Part shown: positions 11,039-20,600 of the stretch, in pieces
Layout: every line of letters starts with the position of its first letter
Numbering within the stretch: the stretch's first letter is position 1
Source of the DNA: Aurantiochytrium sp. KH105
Taxonomy: Eukaryota > Sar > Bigyra > Thraustochytrida > Thraustochytriidae
Reading direction: 5' to 3'
NCBI GenBank assembly: GCA_003116975.1
Contig: BGKB01000008.1
Location: forward strand, 558,001 to 622,000
DNA: 64,000 nucleotides
Translations under genes and position numbers: made by a program
Notes under the pieces: model-generated
The model's database searches: none
What the model saw: only the letters and a program-made list of their open reading frames with translations
What the model was told of the DNA's origin: nothing

Positions 11039-11774
11039 ATGGTGCTTAACCCGTACGTTGTAAGAAGACGAGATCTCGGAAAGAAGAACGCTCTGATCAT
11101 TGGTGACGAACATATTCACTGACAAATGACGGCGAGACAGCCCAATGTATGATGCCCGGACGCCCATGTCCAAGGTCGGCGAGTTCTTCTTGGTCCAGCG
11201 CGAAGGCGTCTCTGTTGAGATCGCGTGCGATGGGCTTCCCAAGCTCAAGGCGTCGAGTGGAATCCTGTACTTGACGACATTGCGCATCGTCTTTGTGGCC
11301 ACGCCCCCCAAGGCCCTGGACCACGGTGCCGAGTTCAAGTCCTTTGAGTTTTCACTGAGCAAGATTGAGGATGAAAAGTTCAATCAACCTATTTTTGGAG
11401 CCAATAATCTTGGTGGCACCTTGCACCCAACGCAAGGCATGGGACTCACCGTGGACGCGCGATTCAAGCTTTTCTTCAAGCAAGGTGGAGCCGGGACGCT
11501 GCTGCCGCTCTTCTTTCGCGCTTTGCTCGACGCGCGTCGCGGAGGTGCGCAGTCGATCGCCGAGGCTATTCAAGCTGGTCGCTTTGCCAGCATGGCCGTC
11601 GCTGACCCGAGCGATCCCTCCGTGGTCTACCTGACGCAGCCTGATATTCCCGTAGCCACGGAGGTATCTGCGGACGAAGTTGACGCCGAGGACGACCACC
11701 CAGACGCTGCGAAGGACGACAAGGGAGCGCACCGTCGTAACAACGGCGGAGCGAATGGGCCCACTAACTTGTGA
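11039..11774 (+). CDS. WBP2: WBP2-like GRAM-domain protein
   Basis: Inferred as two exons, 11039-11052 and 11141-11774, giving 215 residues. Exon 1 starts at the ATG at 11039 and encodes MVLNP; joining it in phase to exon 2 gives MVLNPPMYDARTP, which resembles the MxLNP start usual in WBP2 proteins. The body carries the GRAM-fold landmarks GEFFLVQREGV, a TTLRIVFVA strand and the KFNQPIFGANNLGGT motif, matching the family's IKQPVFGAN box. The C-terminal 50 residues are acidic and lack the PPxY motifs that let animal WBP2 bind WW domains. The family acts as a cytosolic and nuclear adaptor or coactivator; in protists the role is undefined. Without the intron, translation would have to start at the ATG at 11145, losing the MVLNP start. 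Confidence 0.85.
11053..11140 (+). other. intron in the WBP2-like gene
   Basis: An 88-bp inferred intron, GTACGT at the 5' end and GAGACAG at the 3' end, placed after 14 coding bases. It restores the conserved MVLNPP start in frame. The sequence between is closed in the coding frame (TGA at 11127). Confidence 0.75.
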
Positions 11775-12390
11775 TTGCCGCGCCTGCTGTGCTGCTTCTT
11801 TTTTCGCTTGACAACTACTTTTCCTTTTTTCCACATCTACGCGGCGTCAGCGTGTGTCTCGCGTTTTCTACGGCCGGCATTATGGCCCGCAAAGGCCAAG
11901 CCCATCCGCGTTTCCCCCTGCTAACAGTAAATCGATCCTGCAAGATGTTCCTCTTCTCCGCTTCTCGCTCGAATCGGCCATGCACCGCGCTGAGCAAGCG
12001 AGGGATCCCTGTGCTGCCAATGGAAGAGAATTCTCGCCTTTTTCCAGGGCGAACGAGACTCGACGCGACGCCACGCGACGCGGTCCGGCACTCTTTCGAG
12101 GCTGGCTGTGGCGTCTTCGTCCGAGTCGTCCCAGGAAAGCTGACAGGGACTTTGGTCCTTGGGAAGCGCGGCCGCCAGACCGACCGACCGTGGCGACGGC
12201 GAGGGACAATGTTTGACCTCTTGACCTGGCCGGGCCCACGGAAATCCCGAGCAGGTCTCTATCTATCTCCGGCGCGCGCGCGAAGACGCGGTCGGGAGCG
12301 GCGCCCGGCGCGGCCGGCGGGCGGGCGGGCAGACAGACAAGGCGCGAGGCAGACGGGCGAGCGAGCGGTCGGTCGCCCGGCGCAGGGAGG
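11775..12390 (+). other. intergenic region, no gene seen
   Basis: Follows the WBP2-like stop and leads into the next plus-strand gene. A 263-codon frame beginning at 11771 crosses it, but its residues are arginine- and alanine-rich and it ends inside the next gene in another frame, so it is not called. The last 100 bases hold GCGC and CGGGCGGGC runs that look like a GC-rich 5' leader. Confidence 0.55.
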
Positions 12391-13494
12391 ATGTTCGCCT
12401 GCCCGAGCGGCGGCAGGCCGCTCGAGGCGCTGGTGCGCGAGCTGCGCGTGGCGAGCGACCCGGCAGACCCGTGCAGACAGCAGGCGCTGGCGGAGCTCTG
12501 CGAGCGCTGGAGCAGCGAGAAGGGCCCCGTGCAGCTGCTTAACGTCTGGGGCGTGGACCTGACCGCTGAAGAGCTCGACGAGGTCGTCAAGGTGCTGAAA
12601 AAGCAGCGTGCGCGCGACCTGATGATTTCCACGCGACTCCCGTGCGAAGTCTTGCCGACGCTTTTAACGCAGACGGTGCAGTCACTAACCATGGAGCTCG
12701 ACACGAGCGATCAGGCGCGCATTGTGGTCGACTGGCTCCGCCAAAATCCCAACGGCCCGCTTGTCAAACTATTTCTTCAGCTTAGTGTTGTGCAGCCCGA
12801 CGATGCGGCTGCACTCTTTGATGCCGCGCAAACGCATGGGACGCTTCGAGAGCTATCCATGCCAGACTCTGTCATGATTGGCAACCAGGGGGCTCGTGCC
12901 GCAGGGAGGTTGCTCGCACGGAACCCAAATATGAAACGCACTCGGCTCGAGTACCTGGAGACTGGCTGCCAGCTGCAGTGCGCTGCAGCTCGTGAGTTTC
13001 TCAAAGAGTCTGCCCTGGATACTTTACGGCAGCAATCGCGCCAGGGTATTGTCTTTACGAGTCTCGGAATTCGCGATTCGACCGTCTTTCCACATTTCGG
13101 TATTGAAGACTCGCTTGGGAATCGAAAGCATCGCTTCCGTGTCTTCGCGGTGGCGCTAGGAGAAACCTCTGGCTGGCCTGGTGCAGAAAGTCGAGGAGAA
13201 GCACACGTGCGTCTGCCCTTGGACCAAGTGAGCCACACTGTCGCCACGCAGATGGGCACTTGTAACGACATGATGCACGATTATTTCGACTTTGTCTCCG
13301 AGGAAAGCAGCGAGTTTGGCAGCGACATAGATGATTATGAAGATGTCGATATGGAGGTTGCAGGGGCGGGCAATGACGGCGATCACGTTGGAACCGCCGG
13401 CACCGCCGCCGCCTCTGCTGCTGTTGATAATGACCATGTTATAAGTGGCGGCGTTGGCGAAGGTGGTGTCCAAGATTCTCTTACGCTACGATGA
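12391..13494 (+). CDS. leucine-rich-like protein with acidic tail
   Basis: A 367-residue single-exon frame starting at the ATG at 12391, preceded by a GC-rich leader. Residues about 60-220 alternate helices and short strands in a ribonuclease-inhibitor-like leucine-rich style (for example VKLFLQLSVVQPDDAAALF and TLRELSMPDSVMI), with perhaps three or four degenerate units. Residues about 240-300 form a compact hydrophobic block (HRFRVFAVALGETSGW). The C-terminus is strongly acidic (EESSEFGSDIDDYEDVD) and then Gly/Ala-rich. No signal peptide or membrane segment is seen. I do not recognise the gene; the leucine-rich reading is tentative and no function is proposed. Confidence 0.75.
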   Translation: MFACPSGGRPLEALVRELRVASDPADPCRQQALAELCERWSSEKGPVQLLNVWGVDLTAEELDEVVKVLKKQRARDLMISTRLPCEVLPTLLTQTVQSLTMELDTSDQARIVVDWLRQNPNGPLVKLFLQLSVVQPDDAAALFDAAQTHGTLRELSMPDSVMIGNQGARAAGRLLARNPNMKRTRLEYLETGCQLQCAAAREFLKESALDTLRQQSRQGIVFTSLGIRDSTVFPHFGIEDSLGNRKHRFRVFAVALGETSGWPGAESRGEAHVRLPLDQVSHTVATQMGTCNDMMHDYFDFVSEESSEFGSDIDDYEDVDMEVAGAGNDGDHVGTAGTAAASAAVDNDHVISGGVGEGGVQDSLTLR

Positions 13495-14042
13495 GAGGAG
13501 CGATACAGACATTTATGTAGAATAGGCTAGGCCCTGGAAGTTTGTTTCTATACCGAGCGTGTCTCCAAGAATTAGCGATGCGGACACATGGACATAGATT
13601 GTCTTTCCAAGTTGGTGTTTATGTACATGTACATGTTTTTGCAAAGTGCATTAGCGCTTTCATGCAAAGGAAAAACAGAAGCCTCATGATCATGGCGCTT
13701 TCACTTTTTCTTTCTTATGCTACTGCAATGAGAGTTCACTACCGCATGAACGTGCTTTCCGTCCAAACATCGTCTTAGCGACGGCTCATCCGCTATGGGT
13801 ACGAGAGCAATGTAGATGAATCCTCTTCTCGGTTTTTTGGATCGAGGAAGGACACGACATACAAGTGATGACATGTTTGAGTGAGCAAATTTGGAAAGGA
13901 GCAACTGTTTCTTTCTCTCTGGCTGATGTCGAACGGCAAAAAGTGAGATTCTGATCTGTTTGTGTTTAGAATCTTATTTTTGCTTCAGATGCATGCATGA
14001 TGAGCGAGTATTTTTATCAAAGAGAAAAGAAGAAGAGGGGAC
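13495..14042. other. convergent 3' intergenic region
   Basis: Lies between two genes that converge, so it should hold both 3' untranslated regions. It is more AT-rich than the surrounding coding DNA. No gene, structured RNA or clear repeat was recognised apart from a short TGTACATGTACATG run near 13622. Confidence 0.6.
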
Positions 14043-15161
14043 TCACGCGAGTGCCTCGAGCAAATCTTTGACATCAACTGTCGATGGATGATCGGGCCCA
14101 AGATGCGAGACGTAGAGACTATGTGCAGTTGCGATACTTTGCTTTGCCACATCAAGCTCGCGCTCCATGAGGAGCCTGAGAAGCCCAAGAGTGAAGTGCG
14201 CCTCGCCTGTTGCAATGTGATTGTCGCCAAGAAATTGTCTTCGGACGTCGAGAATCTTTAAAAGCATCTGCATCGCTTCCTCGCATTGCGCTTCGGAAAG
14301 CGGATCCGTATCGTCGCCAGACATGCGTACCGCCGAGAGATACTTGTACCAAATATCAACAACCTTGTCATAGAGCGCCAGAGCGGCTTCCACACGATGC
14401 TGTGCGTCAAAGACGCACGCAAGGTTGAAATACCCAACCGAGACTTTGACGTGCTCCGGTCCGGACGCGAGGCTCGTCCAGTAAATGTCCTTGGCAAGGT
14501 GCTCGGCAGCTTCGGCATGCTTGCCCTCAGCAGCACATAATTTACCGAATGTTCGTTCGAGCTGTGCTTTGATTTCGTTCGGACAGTCGGGCGTCTTGAG
14601 GACACTCCAATTGGCGAGTCCAAGAAATTCCTGCACCGGGCGAAAGTTTCGCATGCCGAGATGGCACTGCGCAAGAAGCAGATACGCTGGGACGAGATCA
14701 ATGGTATCATCACCATAGACCTCTTTGGAAAAGGAGAGACACTGCATGGCACCCGGAATGCTCAGCTCGTACTCGCCCTTGATGAGAAAGCGTTGCGCGA
14801 TACGCTGAGTGAGGTCCACAAGAGCGCGCTTGCTCATGAGAATCGAGTACTCGCGCTTCTGTCGCTCCTCCTCAGAACCGATGATGACAGGTTTGGCACG
14901 CAATTGGCTCACCAGTGGCAAGAGCTTGTGCATGATGCCTTCCCAAGAGAGAATGGCGTCTTCCTTGCTGCCATAGTAGAGCGAAGTGAAAGGAGTAATC
15001 ATTTTCACGCCTGCTGCCACCCCAGTGAGCTCGCATACATACCTGACGCCCTTGGGCGCGGAAAGCGCATTCAGGGTCTCGATGCGGTACCCCTGCACCT
15101 TACTTTGCTGCTCCCACGTCGGGTACAGCTCGGGCTGCTTGCCCTCCTTCATCTCGCCCAT
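14043..15161 (-). CDS. ZMYND12: ZMYND12-like TPR protein, MYND ligands lost
   Basis: A 372-residue protein from the ATG at 15161 (context ACCATGG); the frame is open upstream but that part is not conserved-looking. After a short N-terminus comes the segment that aligns with the MYND finger of ZMYND12, then TPR-like helical repeats. Family landmarks include SEEERQ, LVPAYLLLAQCHLG, a WSVLKTPDC block matching WTVLKSTDC of the animal protein, AAEHLAKDIYWTS, and VSVGYFNLACVF. In animals ZMYND12 is an axonemal protein that partners TTC29 and supports inner-arm dynein, so a flagellar role is likely here, consistent with a zoosporic life stage. Only one of the usual zinc ligands remains (Cys in YVCELTG), so the finger is probably not a zinc site. 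The orthology reading is strong over the TPR part. Confidence 0.85.
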   Translation of the reverse strand: MGEMKEGKQPELYPTWEQQSKVQGYRIETLNALSAPKGVRYVCELTGVAAGVKMITPFTSLYYGSKEDAILSWEGIMHKLLPLVSQLRAKPVIIGSEEERQKREYSILMSKRALVDLTQRIAQRFLIKGEYELSIPGAMQCLSFSKEVYGDDTIDLVPAYLLLAQCHLGMRNFRPVQEFLGLANWSVLKTPDCPNEIKAQLERTFGKLCAAEGKHAEAAEHLAKDIYWTSLASGPEHVKVSVGYFNLACVFDAQHRVEAALALYDKVVDIWYKYLSAVRMSGDDTDPLSEAQCEEAMQMLLKILDVRRQFLGDNHIATGEAHFTLGLLRLLMERELDVAKQSIATAHSLYVSHLGPDHPSTVDVKDLLEALA

Positions 15162-16236
15162 GGTGAGTGGTGAACTTGGCCTGTGTCTCCAACCAAGCAC
15201 GACAGCAATGCCGCGAAAGGTCTTTGTTGGTTCGCTTCGATCGCAAACGACCGCACGATGAAGCAATCAATCAAATCAAATCAAATCAACTCAAGCGATC
15301 AATAAAGCGGACGCTGCACCGATCGAGAGGCACCGAGGCTTCCGATCGATGCAAGATGCGTCAGCGTGTCTGATCAATCGGATCGAGGGCCTCGCACTCA
15401 GACCCGGTGTGTCGCCTATCGAGCAAGAAGGAGGCCAAGAGGCAGGCAGGCCAGGCCAGGCCAGGCCGACTTGGCAAGCAAAGCAAAGCTGCCGTCAAAC
15501 AACAGGACGAAGCAAGCAAAAAAAGCACGTGCAAGCCAACATGAACGCAGCCAATGCAGCCAGTCGCTCAGTCTCCAAGTATCGCTCGATACCTTCCTTG
15601 CTCAAGACAAGCAAAGGACGCCCCCCGCCCCTCCCCCCAAAAGACTAACCAAAGAAGAGATCCGTTGGCCAGGGTTCGCCGTCGACCGAGACTGCGAAAC
15701 CCGTTTTTGCGCGGGCCGAGCCCAGTGGGGCCGGAGGGCGGGCGAGTGAGCCTCCTTTTTTCTTATCTTTTCTTATCTTTTCTTTTCTTTTCCTTTCTGT
15801 TCTTTCCTTTCTTTTCTTTTACTCTCCTTTCCTTTCTTTTCTTTTACTCTCCTTTCCTTTCCTTTCCTTTCCTTTCCTTTCCTTTCTATTCTTCTTTCTG
15901 CCGGCCCGGGCGCGACAGACGACCAACGAGCCCGGCAAGGCAAGGCACGGCACGGCACGGCACGGCACGGCAACGCGCCCCGCCCGCCGCAGCAGCCCCG
16001 AGCCCGCGCGCGAGCACGCTCTTGCGCCCACGACCTCTCCCGGAGCGCCGGCCGCCAGCGAGGGAAGGAAGGGAGGGACGACAGATCGTGGGCGAACGAT
16101 CGATCGATCGGCTCGCGAGCGAGCTCGAGCTCGGTATCTATCTTTCGGGTGCGCGCGCGCGCGGACGAGGAGGAGCAGGGAAAGAGGCCTCGCGCAGCAG
16201 CGGCGGCGGCAGCAGCAGTAGACTCGCCACACAAGC
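15162..16236. other. divergent intergenic region with pyrimidine repeats
   Basis: Separates the minus-strand ZMYND12-like gene from the plus-strand ubiquitin-fold gene and should hold both promoters. It includes TCAAATCAAAT runs (15270-15290), AGGCC runs (about 15445-15465), a long TTTTC/TCTTT tract (15760-15895), a GGCAC pentamer run (15945-15970) and a CGATCGATCGAT run (about 16095-16113). No gene is supported. Confidence 0.6.
15760..15895. repeat. TTTTC/TCTTT pyrimidine tract
   Basis: About 135 bp almost entirely of C and T on the plus strand, with TTTTC, TCTTT and CCTTT units. It lies about 340 bp upstream of the ubiquitin-fold start codon and is a candidate for nucleosome exclusion or triplex formation. 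Confidence 0.85.
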
Positions 16237-16881
16237 ATGCGCGTCTTTGTTCGATTCGGAGACGCAAAGGTACGTGGACGCAAGACTTGCTCGGGAGTGG
16301 AATCCTTGGAGAACGCGCGCAGTCGAACCGAGATGACTGAATAACTAACGACTTGTCACGCTGCGAAAATTGAAAATGACCACTTACGAAAACGTGGCGT
16401 CATCCTTTTGCTGCTCTCTTTTGCTGGGACGCAGGGTCTGGAGGTGAAGACCAGCCCAGAGGCCACGCAGGAGACGATTTTTGAGGCGCTCTCGAACCAG
16501 GCTGGTCTCCCTGCCAACGCCGTGTCAAGCCTCCGGCTGTCGTGTGGACGCGGAGTGCTCGAGGCAGGTTCGTCTCTGAGCGCGCAGGGCGTCGAAGACG
16601 GGTCAACGCTCGTTGTAGCCCCGCGCGCGCTTGGTGGCATGCAGATCTGGATCAAGACGCTGACCGGTCGCAAAACACCATACAACTTTGAGACCGATGT
16701 CAAGGTGATTGACGTCAAGCACGCGCTTCAAGAAAAGGAAGGTATTCAAGTCGACCAGATCCGCCTCATTTTCTCAGGCAAGCAGCTTGCTGACGACAAG
16801 CAGCTCGGTGACTACAACGTCAGTGCCGGCGCCGTCATTCATATGGTGCTCCAGCTCCGTGGTGGTGCTGCTACCCATTAG
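16237..16881 (+). CDS. tandem ubiquitin-like fusion protein
   Basis: Inferred as two exons, 16237-16269 and 16435-16881, giving 159 residues. Residues 1-79 form a divergent ubiquitin-like domain that starts MRVFVRFGDAK and ends PRALGG. Residues 80-155 are a second domain of exactly 76 residues starting MQIWIKTLTG and ending LQLRGG, followed by a four-residue tail AATH. In the second domain the ubiquitin positions L8, I44, V70, K6, K27, K33 and K48 are kept, K63 is Ala, K11 is Arg, and position 72 is Gln instead of Arg. Residue 72 is the position by which ubiquitin and NEDD8 activating enzymes discriminate (Ala in NEDD8). DYNVSAGAVIH resembles the NEDD8 segment as much as ubiquitin. Both GG ends could be cut by a deubiquitinase-type protease, releasing two modifiers, but this is inferred. 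Confidence 0.85.
16270..16434 (+). other. intron in the ubiquitin-fold gene
   Basis: A 165-bp inferred intron beginning GTACGT and ending GACGCAG, placed after 33 coding bases. It joins MRVFVRFGDAK to GLEVKTS and so completes the first beta strand of the ubiquitin fold. Reading through from the downstream ATG at 16408 would remove that strand. Confidence 0.8.
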
Positions 16882-17604
16882 TGGATGTCATGTCACGCTA
16901 CGTCACTTTCGCTCCGCATCCGCTCACGTCCCCGCTCGTGGTGCCCGCCCAACCACGGAGAGGGCTTTCCATCTCAACTCACAGTCAGCTCAGCCCACAA
17001 ACTGCCTATCCCCGCGAGCAACCACTGCCAGCCCCATCCCACCCACCCACCATTACGCACGCACGCACGCACGCACGCACGCACCACTAGGCCTAATTAA
17101 CCACCAACAACAATGACAACAGACAATTTTAATCACATGCAAGCCAATCTTGTTGCGTCGTCACAAGTTAGCCCCTACCTTATAAAATGCCTGCGCAACC
17201 CATTTTCAAGAATAACCGCCTAACGGCTATTTTCTTTCGGAACCCTCATCTCTCTCTCTCTGTCAAGTGGAGGCCCGCTCTCGGGGTGTCTGGGCTCGCT
17301 GCATCAACTTCGATTATGCATGGACATACGACTATAGCACACGCATTCACTGCTTGCGGGAAGAGTGCAAAAGAGCGCCTGTAACCACCTGCCCCATTTT
17401 GCGCGGCGTCTCGGTCTGGCCTTTCTCGACTGAAAGTCTTACTTGTTGTTGGTCTCAGGCAAGCAAACCCTTCGGCAGAACGCAAGGTCCGGGCGGCGGC
17501 CAAGGCGGTGCGTCTGCGTCTGCCTTTGCCTCTGCTTTTTAAGCTGCCGTCGCCGCTCGCTTCTGCAGCTGCTGACTCAGCAGCTGTCGCCACCTGTTGC
17601 GACG
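16882..17604 (+). other. intergenic region and 5' leader
   Basis: Holds the 3' end of the ubiquitin-fold gene, an ACGC run near 17057-17083 and the leader of the giant Tudor-repeat gene. The frame of that gene stays open upstream to 17443, but the added residues are low-complexity (CVCVCLCLCF) and a pyrimidine-plus-CAG acceptor-like site ends at 17459, so a 5' untranslated intron is possible. Confidence 0.5.
17181..17187 (+). promoter_or_regulatory. possible TATA box
   Basis: TATAAAA in a local AT-rich patch about 420 bp upstream of the ATG at 17605. The distance is long for a core promoter unless the leader is long or spliced. The call rests on the motif alone. Confidence 0.25.
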
Positions 17605-20600
17605 ATGAAGGACGTCGAGATGCTCGAGGCCGAAGCCATGCGCGTGCTTCAGCGCATTCGGGCCATACCCAAGACGCCAATACCAGCAGGCAAAAAGTCC
17701 AAGAACAGGACCATGACGGACGACTTCCGGCGCAACAGCCTCGAGAACGGCAACTACGTCGAGGAGGCTCGCGAAGAAGGGAGCTCTGCCCTTGCCCGCG
17801 TCAAGATGGGCCTCGATGCTGAGCAGGCCATCGCCGTCAGGGCATACGTGGATCGCACCTCTGACACGGTCATCACAGGCGCGTCTTCGCCACCCGCTTT
17901 GCGCGAGGAGCACGTCGCCCGCTTACGCGAGCTAAAAAACTGGGCGCAGGGTCGCAACGAGCAGCTTGACGACCTCATTGATATTGCTGTCAACGCATGT
18001 AAAAATGGAGTCGCCCCGCTAACAGGTGTCCGCTACGGCGCCGCGTTGCTAACACGCGGAGGCTTCGTTTACAGTGGGTGCAATATTGAGAGCAACGAAA
18101 CTACGCTGAGCACGAGCGCGGAAAAGATGGCCATCCTCAAGGCCATCAGCGCAGGTGAGAACGAGTTCGAGTGCATGGTCCTCACATGGGACCAAACCGA
18201 GAACCCTCGTTTCCCTATGCCCAGCGGCGCTTCGCGACAATACCTGGCCGAGTTTGGCGACTTTGAGGTTGTCCTTGTACGTGCAGACCCAGCGCGCACG
18301 CGGAAAGAGCTCACCACTGCAGAGCTTTTGCCACAGATGCCTTCGGCACGGGCAACGCAAGGCGACAGACACTCGCTTGGGTCTCCAGGGATGATTCGAG
18401 GACCTCGTGGGCGCAGTCCGCACTCATCACCAAGACGAAGCGCCCTGCGGATCACGGAGAAACTCCGCTCTCCAGGGCCCGCGCACGTACGCAAAGTCTC
18501 GGTGCCCGACATCCATGCGACTCCTGTGCGGGACTGGGCTGTGCGCCATGTGCTCACATGGCTTGATCAGGAATGCGACCTGCCCTCGTACAAGTACAAC
18601 TTTCAGGAGGCGAGCGTGAATGGGTCGATGCTCTTGCAACTCGCACCGCAAGATATGCAAGAGCTTTTGGGCGTACATCATCCTCTTCATTTGAGTAAAT
18701 TGCAAAAGGGATTGCAAGAATTGCGAAGACGCGAAGTCATGGAGTCTGGGGTCGAAGAAAATGACATGGCTGGCGTCGTCGATGCTCTGCGCGAGAATGA
18801 AATTGTGCTTGTGGCGCGTCTGAAGGAGGCTTTTGACCAGGCCGACACCCAAGGTCATCGCCTTTGCGGTGTTGAGCAGCTTCATGGTGCTCTGGCGGCC
18901 CTTGGCTTCGAGATCCCCAAGGAAGAGCTGCAAGCTTGGGTGGGCAGTTTTGGTCAGGGAGCGCCGGGACTCTCTTTTGCCCAGTTTGTGCAAGCGTTCT
19001 TTGCGTCGACGCGGGCATCCTCGTCAGAGCTTGGACTGGGCGCGACGAGCCCTCGACGCAGCGCGCCCGGAGAGGACAAGAACGATCGGCTTCTTTTGCG
19101 CGAGGACGGCCATGTTCGCTGCAGAGAGAACCGCGCGTATAGCTCTTGGGTTGAAGAGCAACGTGCGCAGTCTGCGCAACGAGTGCTAGGGGGCGGCACC
19201 GTGGGCAGTGATGCAGCAGACACCAAATTGCAGCGCGGGCGGAATCATGAGCTTGCTCTGTGGCTCAAGGGCGAAGATGGCGCAGAAACAAGCAACCGTG
19301 TCAAGTCTTTCATGCGCTTGCGCAAACGACCAGCCTTGGCGCTCAACATCTCGCAAGAAGTTGGCACCGAGGATTTTGCCCGACTTAAGCGAATCTTCGA
19401 CCGCGCTGACCGTGACCACGTGGGTGAAATCACGCGCCATGAGGCAGCTCGTGCACTCTCGCACACCGGCATGCGTGTGTCTGCAGTAGAGGTAGGACAG
19501 TACTTGCGGCTGCAAGGGCTGGATAGCGCGACGCCTCTCGACCTCTTTGAGTTCGCGCGCGCCTTTGCATACTTTGTCAAGCAGCGGGACATTGCGCTCG
19601 CAAGCGAAACACTCGAAAACCCGACGTTAGAGACTGTGGGCAGTCGAAACACCGTCGAAATCTCCTCCAGCAATAAACGCTGGCCTGTCGCCTATGACCC
19701 TACAGGTTTCTTGCTTAAAGCACGCAAACATCGCAAACACCATAAACAACGCAGGACGTCCAAGCGGCGTGGGCGATCTCCTCGTTCCAAACGCCGCGCA
19801 CGTAGGTCACGTTCGTGGTCCAGCAGTAGCGGGAGCTTTAGCAGCGAGAGCTCTGAGGATAGCAGTAGCGATTCTGCGAGCGGTAGCTCGGAGAGCGAGA
19901 CTGGCAGCTCAGAAAGCGACTCTGGGACCAGTAGCCAGAGCAGCGGCTCGGATAGCTCGCGAACGTCCACGTCCGCTTCAGAATCTGATTCTGACTCTGC
20001 GTCCACATCCAGTTCGGCTTCGAGCTCGCGGTCTCATCGTCGCCGCCGCAAAGAATTTCGATCACGCCATGGCAAGAAGTCAAAGACCGAAAAACGCAAA
20101 CCCGTCGTCATGGGTCGCCACGTCGTTCGCAAGGTGGAACGCGCGTTTGAAAAGCACCAAAAAAGTGGCAGCCGCGGTCAGCTTGCTATGAATAATGTCT
20201 TGATGGCTTTCAAGTCCATTCCTCGTAGCGGAAGGAGCAAGCCACTCCCTTCCGCGGATGAACTGCGTAACTACTTTCGCAAAGAGGACATTTACTACTA
20301 TGTGACTCGCAAGCAGTTTGTGCGCGCATATGCAAGATTGTGCTACGATGTTGTCGATGAAGATTACGAGGTCAAATCAACGTCTCGGTCTTCGTCCGCC
20401 CGACGACGTCGAGATGGGTCTGGCAGCGACAATGCGTCAGGAAGCGACGCGGAGACATGGCGAAAGGGCGACATTGTCGAAGCACGGGCACGAGGAAGCT
20501 CGAGCTGGCGGCGTGGTGAGCTGACTCGCGTCAATGCCGACCGCACAGTGAATATTCTCTACGATGACGGCGACACCGAACGCTCTGTTCGCCCGTCACT

